Shown here: positions 16,222 through 24,441 of the stretch, in pieces
Layout of the letters: each line of letters starts with the position of its first letter
Position numbering within the stretch: the first letter of the stretch is position 1
Assembly (NCBI GenBank): GCA_038202885.1
Contig: JBBREP010000006.1
Coordinates: 1-64,000, forward strand
DNA: 64,000 nt
Direction: 5' to 3'
DNA from: JBBREP01 sp038202885
GTDB taxonomy: Bacteria > Actinomycetota > Acidimicrobiia > IMCC26256 > PALSA-610
Notes under the pieces: generated by a model
The model's input: the letters and a program-made list of their open reading frames with translations, nothing else
What the model was told of the DNA's origin: nothing
The model's database searches: none
Translations under genes and position numbers: made by a program

Positions 16222-17695
16222 GCGCGTCGCGTGCTTCGTCGCGTGCTCCGTCGTGCGCGCCCGCGGTGATACCGAAGGCGTCTTCGATCGGCGTCGGCGC
16301 ACCCATCCCCGCGACCGCCATCAATTCGGCCAGCGCGGCAGGGATCGCGTCGGCAATGGCCCACGGGTCCTCGATCAGGTCGGGGTCGACATGGAGGCCG
16401 AAGTCGACGCGGTCACCGAACGTGTAGAGCGTGATGTTGAGGCCCATCTGGTCGAGCAGCACGCTGGCCGAGAAAATTCCGCTCAAGCGCGCACCCGCCA
16501 TGTACAAGGTCATCGGTGGCCCAGGGACGTTCGACACGATGGTGTTCATCATCCCCGGGATGTAGCCGAGCACGTGGGCCTCGTAGGCGAGGCGCATGAG
16601 TGCGCCGACCACGAACGGTGGCGCGGTGTCGGCGAGCGAGCCGACGGGATTCGCGCGCAACACCTCGTGCACACCTTTGGCCGCTTGGGTGTGGCCGACG
16701 ATCGCTCGCAGGCGCGCGTCAGGTTCGGCAATATCGGTGGCGAGTGGTACCGCAAGGTATGACAACTGATTGTCGAGCGAGGTGTCGCCTTCAGCGCGAG
16801 TCGACACCGGGATGCCGACCGTCAGCGATCGTTCCGGCATCTCGTCTCGCTCGATCAAGTAGGTGCGCAGTGCTCCCGAGCACAACGCGAGCGCAATGTC
16901 GTTGAGCTTGACATCGAAGTGACGACGCAGCGCCTTCACGTCGGCGATCGAGATACTGGCGAACGCCATCGCCCGGCGCGGCCCAATTGGCGCGTTGAAT
17001 GAGGTCTTGGGAGCGCGCAACATCGCGCCCACATCCGGCCCTTGGATTCCTGATCGCAGGTGTTGGACAACTCCCACACCGCGACGCGCCATACGTAGGC
17101 CGTAGCGGGCCGCCCGCAACGGTGCGGTGAGACTCGGTAGCAGTCCATCGACCAACAAGCGCGCATCACTCGGCGGCAGCTCTGGCTCAGGCATCTCGGG
17201 GATTTCCATCGGTTCGGGCGACTGCGACATGTCCAAGAGCAGCGAGGCGAGCACGCCACCCGCGCCGCCGTCGAGCAGGCAGTGATGGAACTTCATCAGC
17301 ACGGCGGCCCGACCATTGATGAGTCCGTCGAAGTACCAGAGCTCCCACAACGGGTAACGGCGGTCGAGTTGTCTGCTCAGGATCGGCGAGACGGCCGCTG
17401 CTGTCTCGCGCGGGCCGCCGGGCGAGCCGACCGAAGCGCGATGGATGTGGTGGCGCAGATCGAACGTGAGGTCGTCGACCCACACCGCTCGGTCAAGACC
17501 GAGGGGGACCTCCTTCAGCTTCCAGGTGAGCTTCGGCACCAGCGGCAACCGGGTCGCGACGTTCCGACACAGCGCGTCGAACCCGAACCCGGGCGCAGCC
17601 GACGGATCGACGATTGCGAGGCCGCCCACGTGTTGGTGCCACGCCGGCGTTTCGCCCGCGAGAAACAGCGAGTCGGTTCCCGATAGGCGTCGCAT
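16208..17695 (-). CDS. WS/DGAT acyltransferase (paralogue 3)
   Basis: A 495-residue WS/DGAT, also beginning MRRLSGTDSLF. The active-site motif is HHCLLDGG near residue 135, which keeps the two histidines, aspartate and glycine. The NVPGP motif is intact (TIVSNVPGPPMTLYMAGA). The ATG at 17695 is chosen because a GAGGAG ribosome site lies about seven bases upstream. The C-terminal tail ARDEARDA derives from a 12-bp coding repeat near 16225-16255. It is transcribed towards paralogue 2 and divergent from the ChsH2-like operon. Confidence 0.93.
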   Translation of the reverse strand: MRRLSGTDSLFLAGETPAWHQHVGGLAIVDPSAAPGFGFDALCRNVATRLPLVPKLTWKLKEVPLGLDRAVWVDDLTFDLRHHIHRASVGSPGGPRETAAAVSPILSRQLDRRYPLWELWYFDGLINGRAAVLMKFHHCLLDGGAGGVLASLLLDMSQSPEPMEIPEMPEPELPPSDARLLVDGLLPSLTAPLRAARYGLRMARRGVGVVQHLRSGIQGPDVGAMLRAPKTSFNAPIGPRRAMAFASISIADVKALRRHFDVKLNDIALALCSGALRTYLIERDEMPERSLTVGIPVSTRAEGDTSLDNQLSYLAVPLATDIAEPDARLRAIVGHTQAAKGVHEVLRANPVGSLADTAPPFVVGALMRLAYEAHVLGYIPGMMNTIVSNVPGPPMTLYMAGARLSGIFSASVLLDQMGLNITLYTFGDRVDFGLHVDPDLIEDPWAIADAIPAALAELMAVAGMGAPTPIEDAFGITAGAHDGARDEARDALSAS

Positions 17696-18031
17696 GGTCT
17701 GGCTCCTCTCGACATGGGCCGCCGCACCGCTCATGACCTACGACAACTGCGGCACCAGAGGGCCACCGTCATGTTCTCGGGTTTGCCAGAACGTGCTTCC
17801 GACTGTCGCAACGACCGTACGGCCGACCGACGCCGGTGCGCCAGGGCACAAGGTCACAGCCGACTCGGGGTGTCGCGGGGTGTCGCGGGGTGTCGCGACG
17901 CGCCCCGCCGGGACGTGCGTCGCCCCAGACAATCGCGCCAGACAATGAGGTCCGCACCCATGGGCGAATGTACGGTCTCGGCGGCGTGCGTCAGCGCGAG
18001 CAAGCTGTGACTTCTGGAGGTTCGCGACATC
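17696..18031. other. Divergent promoter region with a 10-bp tandem repeat
   Basis: This 336-bp gap separates divergent transcription units. It contains at least three copies of TGTCGCGGGG (17871-17900, last copy degenerate) and a repeated CCAGACAAT at 17935 and nearby. TACGGT at 17971-17976, preceded by TG, is a candidate extended -10 for the rightward operon, with a TGGAGG ribosome site at 18015. No gene is supported. Confidence 0.55.
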
Positions 18032-18580
18032 GTGAGCGACACGACGCTCGACACGCGCCTGGGCGAGTTGGTTGGCAAACCGATCGGGACGGGCGGCCCC
18101 TCGCTAGCGCCCGATCCGGTCAACCAGCCGATGATTCGCCATTGGGCTGCCGCGTTCGAGGATCACAACCCTGCCTACGTCGATCCCACATTCGCGGCGA
18201 AAAGCCGCTTCGGTGCAGTCGTGGCACCACCGTTGATGTTGCAGACGTGGACAATGGCCACGCCGAAGATCACGGGCATCGCCGAACGAGGCGGATCGCC
18301 TGTGGAGGGCGGCGGCGCGCTCGCGCTCACGATCTTGAACGACGCTGGCTTCGTCGGCACGCTGGCGACGAACTCGGAGTTCGAGATCGAGCGCTACCTT
18401 CGGCTCGGTGATGTCGTGTCGTCCGAGACGATCTTGGAGTCGGTGTCGATCGAGAAACAGACGCGACTCGGACCGGGTCACTTCGTCACGTGGGTGACGA
18501 CGTACACCGTGGGCGACGAGGTCGTCGGGCGCCAACGGTTCCGGATCTTGAAGTTCCGACCCGGAGGCGGTGACCAATGA
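18032..18580 (+). CDS. MaoC-like dehydratase subunit, ChsH2 N-domain type
   Basis: A 182-residue hotdog-fold protein. At the position of the hydratase-2 catalytic motif (D-x4-H) it reads FEDHNPAYVDP, so the usual histidine is replaced by tyrosine and the subunit is probably non-catalytic. This matches the N-terminal domain of mycobacterial ChsH2, which pairs with the catalytic ChsH1 in the enoyl-CoA hydratase of steroid side-chain degradation. In mycobacteria ChsH2 carries a C-terminal DUF35 domain. Here that domain is a separate gene starting in the stop codon of this one. The start is GTG at 18032 with a TGGAGG ribosome site. The steroid link is inferred from gene order and family. Confidence 0.8.
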   Translation: MSDTTLDTRLGELVGKPIGTGGPSLAPDPVNQPMIRHWAAAFEDHNPAYVDPTFAAKSRFGAVVAPPLMLQTWTMATPKITGIAERGGSPVEGGGALALTILNDAGFVGTLATNSEFEIERYLRLGDVVSSETILESVSIEKQTRLGPGHFVTWVTTYTVGDEVVGRQRFRILKFRPGGGDQ

Positions 18581-18981
18581 GCTCGCGTCTTGCACCGTCG
18601 ATGTCGCCCGACACCCAGTTCTTCTGGGATGGCGCCAAGGCCGGCAAACTCCTGATCCAGCGGTGCGGCGAATGCGGCGCGTTGCGCCACCCGCCCCGAC
18701 CCATGTGCCCGGCGTGCAACTCGCTCCTGTGGGACGCGATCGAGGCGACGGGTCGCGGCACGGTGTTCAGTTTCGTGATGCCGCACCACCCGACGTATCC
18801 ATGGTTCGACTACCCCTACATCGTTGCGTTGGTGGAACTCGACGAAGGCACGAGAGTGGTCAGCAACCTGGTCGAGGTACGTCCCGAAGACGCCTCGATC
18901 GGGATGCGAGTCGAGGTGCGCTTCGAGGAGTTCGACGGTGGCCTCGTACTTCCGATGTTCGCACCAGCGGGGTCCCAATGA
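18577..18981 (+). CDS. DUF35 OB-fold zinc-ribbon protein, ChsH2 C-domain type
   Basis: A 134-residue DUF35 protein. The zinc ribbon has two CxxC pairs, RCGECGALRHPP and MCPACNS (about residues 29-48), followed by an OB-fold ending FDGGLVLPMF. DUF35 proteins bind thiolase-like partners and are thought to pass the acyl-CoA thioester between enzymes. In the mycobacterial ChsH1-ChsH2-Ltp2 complex the DUF35 domain docks the aldolase Ltp2. It overlaps both neighbours by 4 bp (ATGA), so stoichiometric expression with the two MaoC subunits and the thiolase is likely. Confidence 0.88.
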   Translation: MSSRLAPSMSPDTQFFWDGAKAGKLLIQRCGECGALRHPPRPMCPACNSLLWDAIEATGRGTVFSFVMPHHPTYPWFDYPYIVALVELDEGTRVVSNLVEVRPEDASIGMRVEVRFEEFDGGLVLPMFAPAGSQ

Positions 18982-19442
18982 ACGCACGGGCCTATACCGA
19001 GACACTCGACTGGAACACGATCTCGGTGGGCGACACGCTCGATCCCCTCGTGATCGACATGACCGCGACACGCATCGTCGCCGGCGCGATCGCGTCACGC
19101 GACTTCATGCCCGTGCATCACGACCGCGACTACGCGAACAAGCAGGGCGCGCCCGACATCTTCATGAACATCTTGTCCGACACCGGGTGGTGCAGTCGTT
19201 TCCTCACCGACTGGGCCGGGCCCGAGGCGATGGTCACGCGCCTCGCGATCCGCCTCGGCGTGCCGGTGTTCCCGGGCCACACGCTCACCTACACCGGCAC
19301 CGTCACCGGCACATCTCGCGACGGCGACAGCGGCAGCGGCGATGGACTCGTCGAGATCGAGTTCGTGGCGTCGAACGAACTCGGTGAGCACGTCGGCGGC
19401 ACCGCCACCGTGCGCGTCCCGATCAAGGCGCCAGCGCGGTGA
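18978..19442 (+). CDS. MaoC-like enoyl-CoA hydratase subunit, ChsH1 type
   Basis: A 154-residue single-hotdog MaoC protein. The hydratase motif is intact: SRDFMPVHHDRDYA provides the catalytic Asp and His in D-x4-H spacing, near residues 41-46. It should therefore be the active half of a heteromeric hydratase with the histidine-less subunit encoded at 18032. It overlaps the DUF35 gene upstream and the thiolase gene downstream by 4 bp each. The substrate is probably a short-side-chain enoyl-CoA on a bulky ring system if the ChsH analogy holds. Confidence 0.85.
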   Translation: MNARAYTETLDWNTISVGDTLDPLVIDMTATRIVAGAIASRDFMPVHHDRDYANKQGAPDIFMNILSDTGWCSRFLTDWAGPEAMVTRLAIRLGVPVFPGHTLTYTGTVTGTSRDGDSGSGDGLVEIEFVASNELGEHVGGTATVRVPIKAPAR

Positions 19443-20605
19443 GCGGCGGCCTGTCGAACCGCGCCGCGATCGCCGGCATCGGCCAGACCGAGTTCTCGAA
19501 GGAGTCCGGCCGCTCCGAGCTCCAGCTTGCGTGCGAGGCAGTGAAGTCGGCGCTCGACGATGCCGGGCTCGCGCCGGCCGATGTCGACGGCTTGATCACC
19601 TTCACGCTCGACACCAGCGAGGAGATGGAGGTCGCGCGCAGCCTCGGTGTGCAGCAACTCTCGATGTTCACGCGCGTTCCCTACGGTGGCGGCGCCGCGG
19701 CGGGAACGGTGATGCAGGCCGCCATGGCCGTCGCCACAGGAGTCGCCGACGTCGTCGTCTGCTACCGGGCGTTCAACGAGCGTTCCGGTATGCGGTTCGG
19801 CAACATCGGTGGCGCGATGACATCGATGCCGCTGTGGCTCTCGTGGTACGCACCATTCGGTTTGCTCACGCCGGCGTCGTGGGTCGCGTTGCACGCGCGG
19901 CGATACATGGACGCGTACAACGTGACGAACGAACATTTCGCCCCGATCGCGGTCGTCGACCGTACGCACGCGGCGACGAACCCCGCCGCATGGTTCTACG
20001 AACGACCGATCACAATCGCCGAGCACCAGCAGTCTCGCTGGATCATCGAACCGGTGCTCCGCCTGCTCGACTGTTGCCAGGAAAGCGATGGCGGCGTCGC
20101 CATCGTCGTGACATCGGCCGAGCGCGCACGCGACCTGCGCCAACCCCCGGCGCTCATCACTGCCGCGGCGCAAGGCGCCACGTTCGACAGCGAGATGATG
20201 ACCAGCTACTACCGCGACGACCTCACCGGCCTGCCCGAGATGGGCGTGGTCGCACGGCGGCTCTGGTCGATGGCCGGCCTCACGCCGGCCGACATCACGA
20301 CGGCGTTTCTGTACGACCACTTCACGCCGTTCGTGCTCATGCAGCTTGAGGAGCTCGGTTTCTGCGGTCGCGGCGAAGCCAAGGATTTCGCGACGGTCGA
20401 GCGACTCTCCCTCGGTGGCGCGCTGCCGATCAACACGAGCGGCGGCCTGCTCGGCGAGGCCTACATCCACGGGATGAACGGCATCACCGAAGCGGTCCGC
20501 CAGATCCGCGGGACGTCGGTGAATCAGGTGCCCAACGTCGAGCACGTGCTCGCGACTGCGGGTACGGGTGTACCGACGAGCGGGCTGATCCTCGGCCACG
20601 CCTGA
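19439..20605 (+). CDS. Thiolase-family lipid-transfer protein, Ltp2-like aldolase candidate
   Basis: A 388-residue SCP2-thiolase-like protein starting at a GTG that overlaps the previous stop (GTGA). The thiolase nucleophilic cysteine is absent, and the equivalent loop reads VPYGGGAAAG. The C-terminal motifs are present in modified form (DHFTPFVL, GEAYIHGMNG, with GTGVPTSG at the end). Cysteine-less thiolases of this type include Ltp2, a retro-aldolase that releases propionyl-CoA during steroid side-chain degradation. Position directly after MaoC and DUF35 genes supports that reading. An alternative is a related aldolase acting on another branched or cyclic acyl-CoA. Confidence 0.82.
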   Translation: MSGGLSNRAAIAGIGQTEFSKESGRSELQLACEAVKSALDDAGLAPADVDGLITFTLDTSEEMEVARSLGVQQLSMFTRVPYGGGAAAGTVMQAAMAVATGVADVVVCYRAFNERSGMRFGNIGGAMTSMPLWLSWYAPFGLLTPASWVALHARRYMDAYNVTNEHFAPIAVVDRTHAATNPAAWFYERPITIAEHQQSRWIIEPVLRLLDCCQESDGGVAIVVTSAERARDLRQPPALITAAAQGATFDSEMMTSYYRDDLTGLPEMGVVARRLWSMAGLTPADITTAFLYDHFTPFVLMQLEELGFCGRGEAKDFATVERLSLGGALPINTSGGLLGEAYIHGMNGITEAVRQIRGTSVNQVPNVEHVLATAGTGVPTSGLILGHA

Positions 20606-20663
20606 TCGCTCCCGCCCGGCCTGCAGCCCACGCTGGCGGAATCACCGAGCCCCGCGACGTGTC

Positions 20664-20669
20664 TAGCGT
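20664..20669 (+). promoter_or_regulatory. Putative -10 box (TAGCGT) of the CoA-transferase gene
   Basis: TAGCGT is followed by exactly seven bases and the ATG at 20677. It decides the start, since the frame extends upstream to a GTG at 20659. Confidence 0.6.
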
Positions 20670-20676
20670 GCCGGCA

Positions 20677-21849
20677 ATGCAACCGAGCAGCGGTCCCCTC
20701 GTTGGTGTGCGCGTCGTCGAACTCGGCGTGTGGGTGGCCGGGCCCGGTGCCGGTGGGATCCTTGCCGACTGGGGTGCCGACGTCATCAAGATCGAACCGC
20801 CGTCGGGCGATCCGGCGCGCACATTCGGCCGCATGCTCGGGGGTGACCTGCCCACGAACCCGCCGTTCGAGCTCGACAACCGTTCGAAGCGCAGCGTCGT
20901 GCTCGATCTCGGCACCCCCGAAGGGCGCCGCGACGTGCTTGCCCTGATCGACACCGCCGATGTGTTCCTCACCAACATCCGCGCGTCGGCACTCGCGCGC
21001 CTCGGTCTCGATGCCGACGCGCTGACGACGCGCGATCCGCGCCTCGTCTACGCCATCATCACCGGCTACGGCCTCGACGGCCCCGACGCCGATCGGCCGG
21101 CGTACGACATCGCCGCGTATTGGGCCCGCGCCGGTATCGCGTCGGCGCTGACGCCGCGCGACGGTGCGCTGCCGTTTCAACGGGGCGGCATGGGAGACCA
21201 CAGCGTGGCGATGACCGCGGCGGCGATGGTGAGCGCCGCGCTGGTGTCGCGAGCGCACACCGGCAACGGCCAAGTGGTCTCGACATCGTTACTGCGTCAG
21301 GGCGCGTACACGATCGGCTTCGACGTCAACATCGCCCTCATGTGGGGGCGCTCGGTCCTCGTCGGTGCCCGCGAGACGATGGGCAACCCGGCCATCAACA
21401 ACTACACGGCCGGCGACGGCCGCCAGTTCTGGATTGTCGGTCTCGAAGGCGCGCGCCACTGGCCGCCGCTCGCGCGAGCCATCGGTCGACCCGAGTGGCT
21501 CACCGACCCCCGGTACGACACCCCGCAGGCTCGTTTCGCCAACGCGCGCGAGCTCATCGCCGAACTCGACGCCATCTTCGCCACCAAGCCACGCGACGAG
21601 TGGGCGGCGATCTTCGCGGCCGAACCCGACTTCTTCTGGTCGCCGGTCAACACCGTCGACGATCTCGTCGCCGATCCGCAGTTCGACGCGGCGGGCGGGC
21701 TCGTTCACGTGCCCGACGAGGACGGCACGATGACGATGGTCGCGACGCCAGCCGATTTCCACGGCACGCCATGCGCGCCGAGGTTTCGGGCGCCCCACCT
21801 CGGCGAGCACACCCACGATGTCCTCGATGCGCTCAGGTCGCCGGAGTGA
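20677..21849 (+). CDS. CaiB/BaiF-family (class III) CoA-transferase
   Basis: A 390-residue class III CoA-transferase, which moves CoA between carboxylic acids through an aspartyl-anhydride intermediate. The Rossmann start GVRVVELGVWVAGPGAGGIL, the IKIEPPSGDPAR segment and the catalytic aspartate in RPAYDIAAYWARAG (about residue 144) are all present. A downstream RGGMGDH motif is also typical. Substrate identity is not readable. It follows the ChsH/Ltp2-like operon in the same direction but has its own leaderless promoter, so it may be separately controlled. Confidence 0.92.
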   Translation: MQPSSGPLVGVRVVELGVWVAGPGAGGILADWGADVIKIEPPSGDPARTFGRMLGGDLPTNPPFELDNRSKRSVVLDLGTPEGRRDVLALIDTADVFLTNIRASALARLGLDADALTTRDPRLVYAIITGYGLDGPDADRPAYDIAAYWARAGIASALTPRDGALPFQRGGMGDHSVAMTAAAMVSAALVSRAHTGNGQVVSTSLLRQGAYTIGFDVNIALMWGRSVLVGARETMGNPAINNYTAGDGRQFWIVGLEGARHWPPLARAIGRPEWLTDPRYDTPQARFANARELIAELDAIFATKPRDEWAAIFAAEPDFFWSPVNTVDDLVADPQFDAAGGLVHVPDEDGTMTMVATPADFHGTPCAPRFRAPHLGEHTHDVLDALRSPE

Positions 21850-21868
21850 CGCGCACAGCGCTCAGCGC

Positions 21869-23347
21869 TCAGCGCAAGCGCACTTCGAAGGCGTCGGGGT
21901 CGATGGCCGCGGTCCGCGCCTCGAACTCGATCATTGAGAACGGCCACTGCGTGACGTTGCGCCCGCTCGCGGCGCGGTAGTAGCCGTTCACGTCGCACTG
22001 CCACACACGGACAGCGCCAATCGCGGCTTGCACCTCGTCGTTGTACTGCTGCATCGCCGCGGGCCGCACGTCGACCCATGCGACATCGGACGCGATGCGA
22101 TGAAGGTGGGCCAGGATGTGGTTCACCTGGTATTCGATCATCGTGAGGATCGACCCGTTGTTCGTGTTGGGCCCATAGAGCATGAACAGGTTCGGAAACC
22201 CGGCGGTGGTCATGCCGAGGTAGGCGATCGGCCCGTCGTTCCAGGCATCTTCGATGTTGCGCCCGTCGCGTCCCACCACATCGATCGCGCAGAGATACTT
22301 CGTCGCCGCGAAACCGGTCGCAATGACGATCGTGTCAACCTCGTGCTCGACCCCGTGACTGGTGACGACCGCGTGGGCGGTCACGCGGTCGATCGGTTCG
22401 GTCTCGAGGGCAAGGTTCGGTCGGTTGAACGCTTCGTGGTACACGTTCGAGAACAGCGGGCGCTTGGCCCCGTAGGGATGCGTCGGCCGCAGCTTGTGCC
22501 GCGCCTCGGGGTCGCGCACCACGTCGAGCGCCGCGAGCCCGGCTTCTTCGCGTTCGGCACACATCACCGGATCGGCGAACGTCATGCCCTTGTTCATGTT
22601 CGACACGACGAGTTCGCGGAACTCGAGCAGCGGTGTGGGATCGACGCGATACGCATCGAGTTCCTCGGGCGTGTACGGCGTGTCGAGCTTCGGCAGGACC
22701 CAGTTCGCCGTGCGCTGGAACAGCGTGACCTGCGCCGCGACCTTCACGATCTCGGGCACGAACTGCACCGCGCTCGCCGCACTGCCGATGACCGCCACTC
22801 GCTCACCGGTGAGGTCGTGATCCCAATTCCATTCGGCCGAATGGAACATCGTGCCGCGGAACGTGTCGAGTCCGTCGATCGACGGCCACGCGAGTTCGTT
22901 GAACATCCCGATCGCGCTGATGACAACCTCGGCAACCACGCGTTCGCCCGATGCGAGCGTCAAGGTCCACGCCCCGTCGGGCTCGTTCCAGGTGGCGTGT
23001 TCGACGGCGCAGCCGAAGCGACAGTGACCGCGGATCCCGTAACGGTCGGCGATGCGCTCCATGTAGGCGAGGATTTCGGGCTGGGTCCCGTAGGGCTTCG
23101 ACCAGTCGGCTTTGAACTCGAACGAGAATGAATACAGCGCTGAGGGCACGTCACAGGCGCAGCCCGGATACTGGTTGCGCCGCCAGGTACCGCCCACGCC
23201 GTCAGCGCGTTCGAGAATCACAAAATCGTCGAAACCTTCGTCGAGCAGCCGCTTGGCCGCGCAGAGCCCTCCCGGCCCGGCGCCAATGATCGCGATCCGA
23301 AGGTTGCGCTCCGGCGCGCGACCGCCGTCGCCCGCCGTCGCGTTCAT
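21869..23347 (-). CDS. Flavin-binding monooxygenase, Baeyer-Villiger type
   Basis: A 492-residue flavoprotein. An FAD-binding GAGPGG lies near residue 22, and the second Rossmann loop GSAASA should bind NADPH. The BVMO fingerprint FxGxxxHxxxW is present as FRGTMFHSAEWNWD. Such enzymes oxidise ketones to esters or lactones. The gene overlaps the stop of the upstream alcohol dehydrogenase gene by 4 bp (ATGA), so an alcohol-to-ketone-to-ester sequence is a reasonable inference. The substrate is unknown. Confidence 0.9.
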   Translation of the reverse strand: MNATAGDGGRAPERNLRIAIIGAGPGGLCAAKRLLDEGFDDFVILERADGVGGTWRRNQYPGCACDVPSALYSFSFEFKADWSKPYGTQPEILAYMERIADRYGIRGHCRFGCAVEHATWNEPDGAWTLTLASGERVVAEVVISAIGMFNELAWPSIDGLDTFRGTMFHSAEWNWDHDLTGERVAVIGSAASAVQFVPEIVKVAAQVTLFQRTANWVLPKLDTPYTPEELDAYRVDPTPLLEFRELVVSNMNKGMTFADPVMCAEREEAGLAALDVVRDPEARHKLRPTHPYGAKRPLFSNVYHEAFNRPNLALETEPIDRVTAHAVVTSHGVEHEVDTIVIATGFAATKYLCAIDVVGRDGRNIEDAWNDGPIAYLGMTTAGFPNLFMLYGPNTNNGSILTMIEYQVNHILAHLHRIASDVAWVDVRPAAMQQYNDEVQAAIGAVRVWQCDVNGYYRAASGRNVTQWPFSMIEFEARTAAIDPDAFEVRLR

Positions 23348-24372
23348 CGGGCGAGGTCGGTGATCACGGCCCGACCGAGGTAGCTGCTCGATTCCAACTC
23401 GTCGAAGATCGCGGGCAGGTCCGAGAGCGCGCCGGTGCGCGACACGTGACTTCGCACGAGCCCGGCCGCGGCCAAGTCGATGAGTTCGCGCATGTCCTGC
23501 ACGGTGCCGACCGCGGAGTAGATGAGCGTCGGGCTGCGCAAGAAGAACTCGAACGGGTTGAGTTGCAGGTTGCCTTCGCTCGTGGCCGGCAGCCCGACCG
23601 CGACGAACAGGCCGCCGCGCCGCAACATCTTGAGGCCGAGATCGAAGCCGGCCATGCGCGCCGAGAACACGAGCACCGCGTCGACGCCGCCGAACTCCGA
23701 CTGGACGAGCGCGACGGCGTCGTCGGGCGACACCGCATGGAGCGCGCCGAGATCACGGACGAACTCGAGGCGGTCCTCGCCGATGTCGACGCCAACGACG
23801 CGGTACCCAAACGCGCGCGCGATCTGCACCGCGTAGTGCCCCAGGCCGCCGGCCGCGCCGACGATGCCGATCGGCCGGCCGGGAACGATGCCGTGGGCCA
23901 CGAGTTTCTTCATGGCGCCGTAGGCGGTGAGACCGCCGCACGCCAGCGGTGCTTCGAGATCGCCGACCGAATCCGGCAACCGCACGAGCGAACGGGCCCA
24001 GACGCAGAACTGCTCCGCGAAGGCCCCCATGATCCCTTTCGACTCCTTGCACAGGCGCGGCTCGCCGCGCATGCAGTAGTCGCACGCGCCACACCAATAG
24101 CCGCCGCCGGTGCCCCCGAGGCCGAGAATCACACGGTCGCCGACACTCGCGTACCGCTGCGCGCCTGGGCCCAATGCCTCAACCACGCCGATTGCTTCGT
24201 GGCCGATCCCGCCGCGCATCGGCACGCCGCGCCAGTCGCCGCGAGCAAGGTGCAGGTCCGAGTGGCACACGCCCGCCGCCGTGATCCGCACGAGCGCCTC
24301 TTCGGCGTCGGGGACCGGCACCGCCACATCGACGATCTGCACACCGTCGTCGCCCAGCCGTACGGCCTTCAT
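23344..24372 (-). CDS. Zinc-dependent medium-chain alcohol dehydrogenase
   Basis: A 342-residue MDR dehydrogenase. Catalytic zinc ligands are in GVCHSDLH and GHEAIG. The structural zinc lobe has four cysteines in CGACDYCMRGEPRLC. The nucleotide fold starts IVGAAGGLGHYAVQ, with an acid in VGVDIGEDR that favours NAD. An AAGGGG ribosome site precedes the ATG. It is the first gene of a two-gene unit with the BVMO, and would supply the ketone or aldehyde. Confidence 0.93.
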   Translation of the reverse strand: MKAVRLGDDGVQIVDVAVPVPDAEEALVRITAAGVCHSDLHLARGDWRGVPMRGGIGHEAIGVVEALGPGAQRYASVGDRVILGLGGTGGGYWCGACDYCMRGEPRLCKESKGIMGAFAEQFCVWARSLVRLPDSVGDLEAPLACGGLTAYGAMKKLVAHGIVPGRPIGIVGAAGGLGHYAVQIARAFGYRVVGVDIGEDRLEFVRDLGALHAVSPDDAVALVQSEFGGVDAVLVFSARMAGFDLGLKMLRRGGLFVAVGLPATSEGNLQLNPFEFFLRSPTLIYSAVGTVQDMRELIDLAAAGLVRSHVSRTGALSDLPAIFDELESSSYLGRAVITDLAR

Positions 24373-24441
24373 CGTCGGACCCCTTCAGTCATGCGTCGCC
24401 GATCGGTTGTCGGGCCGCATTATGCCGCACGCCGCACTCGG

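Noticed and set aside
17871..17900. Possible CRISPR-like repeats
   Set aside because: The units are 10 bp and directly adjacent without spacers. The same applies to the other short arrays in the window.
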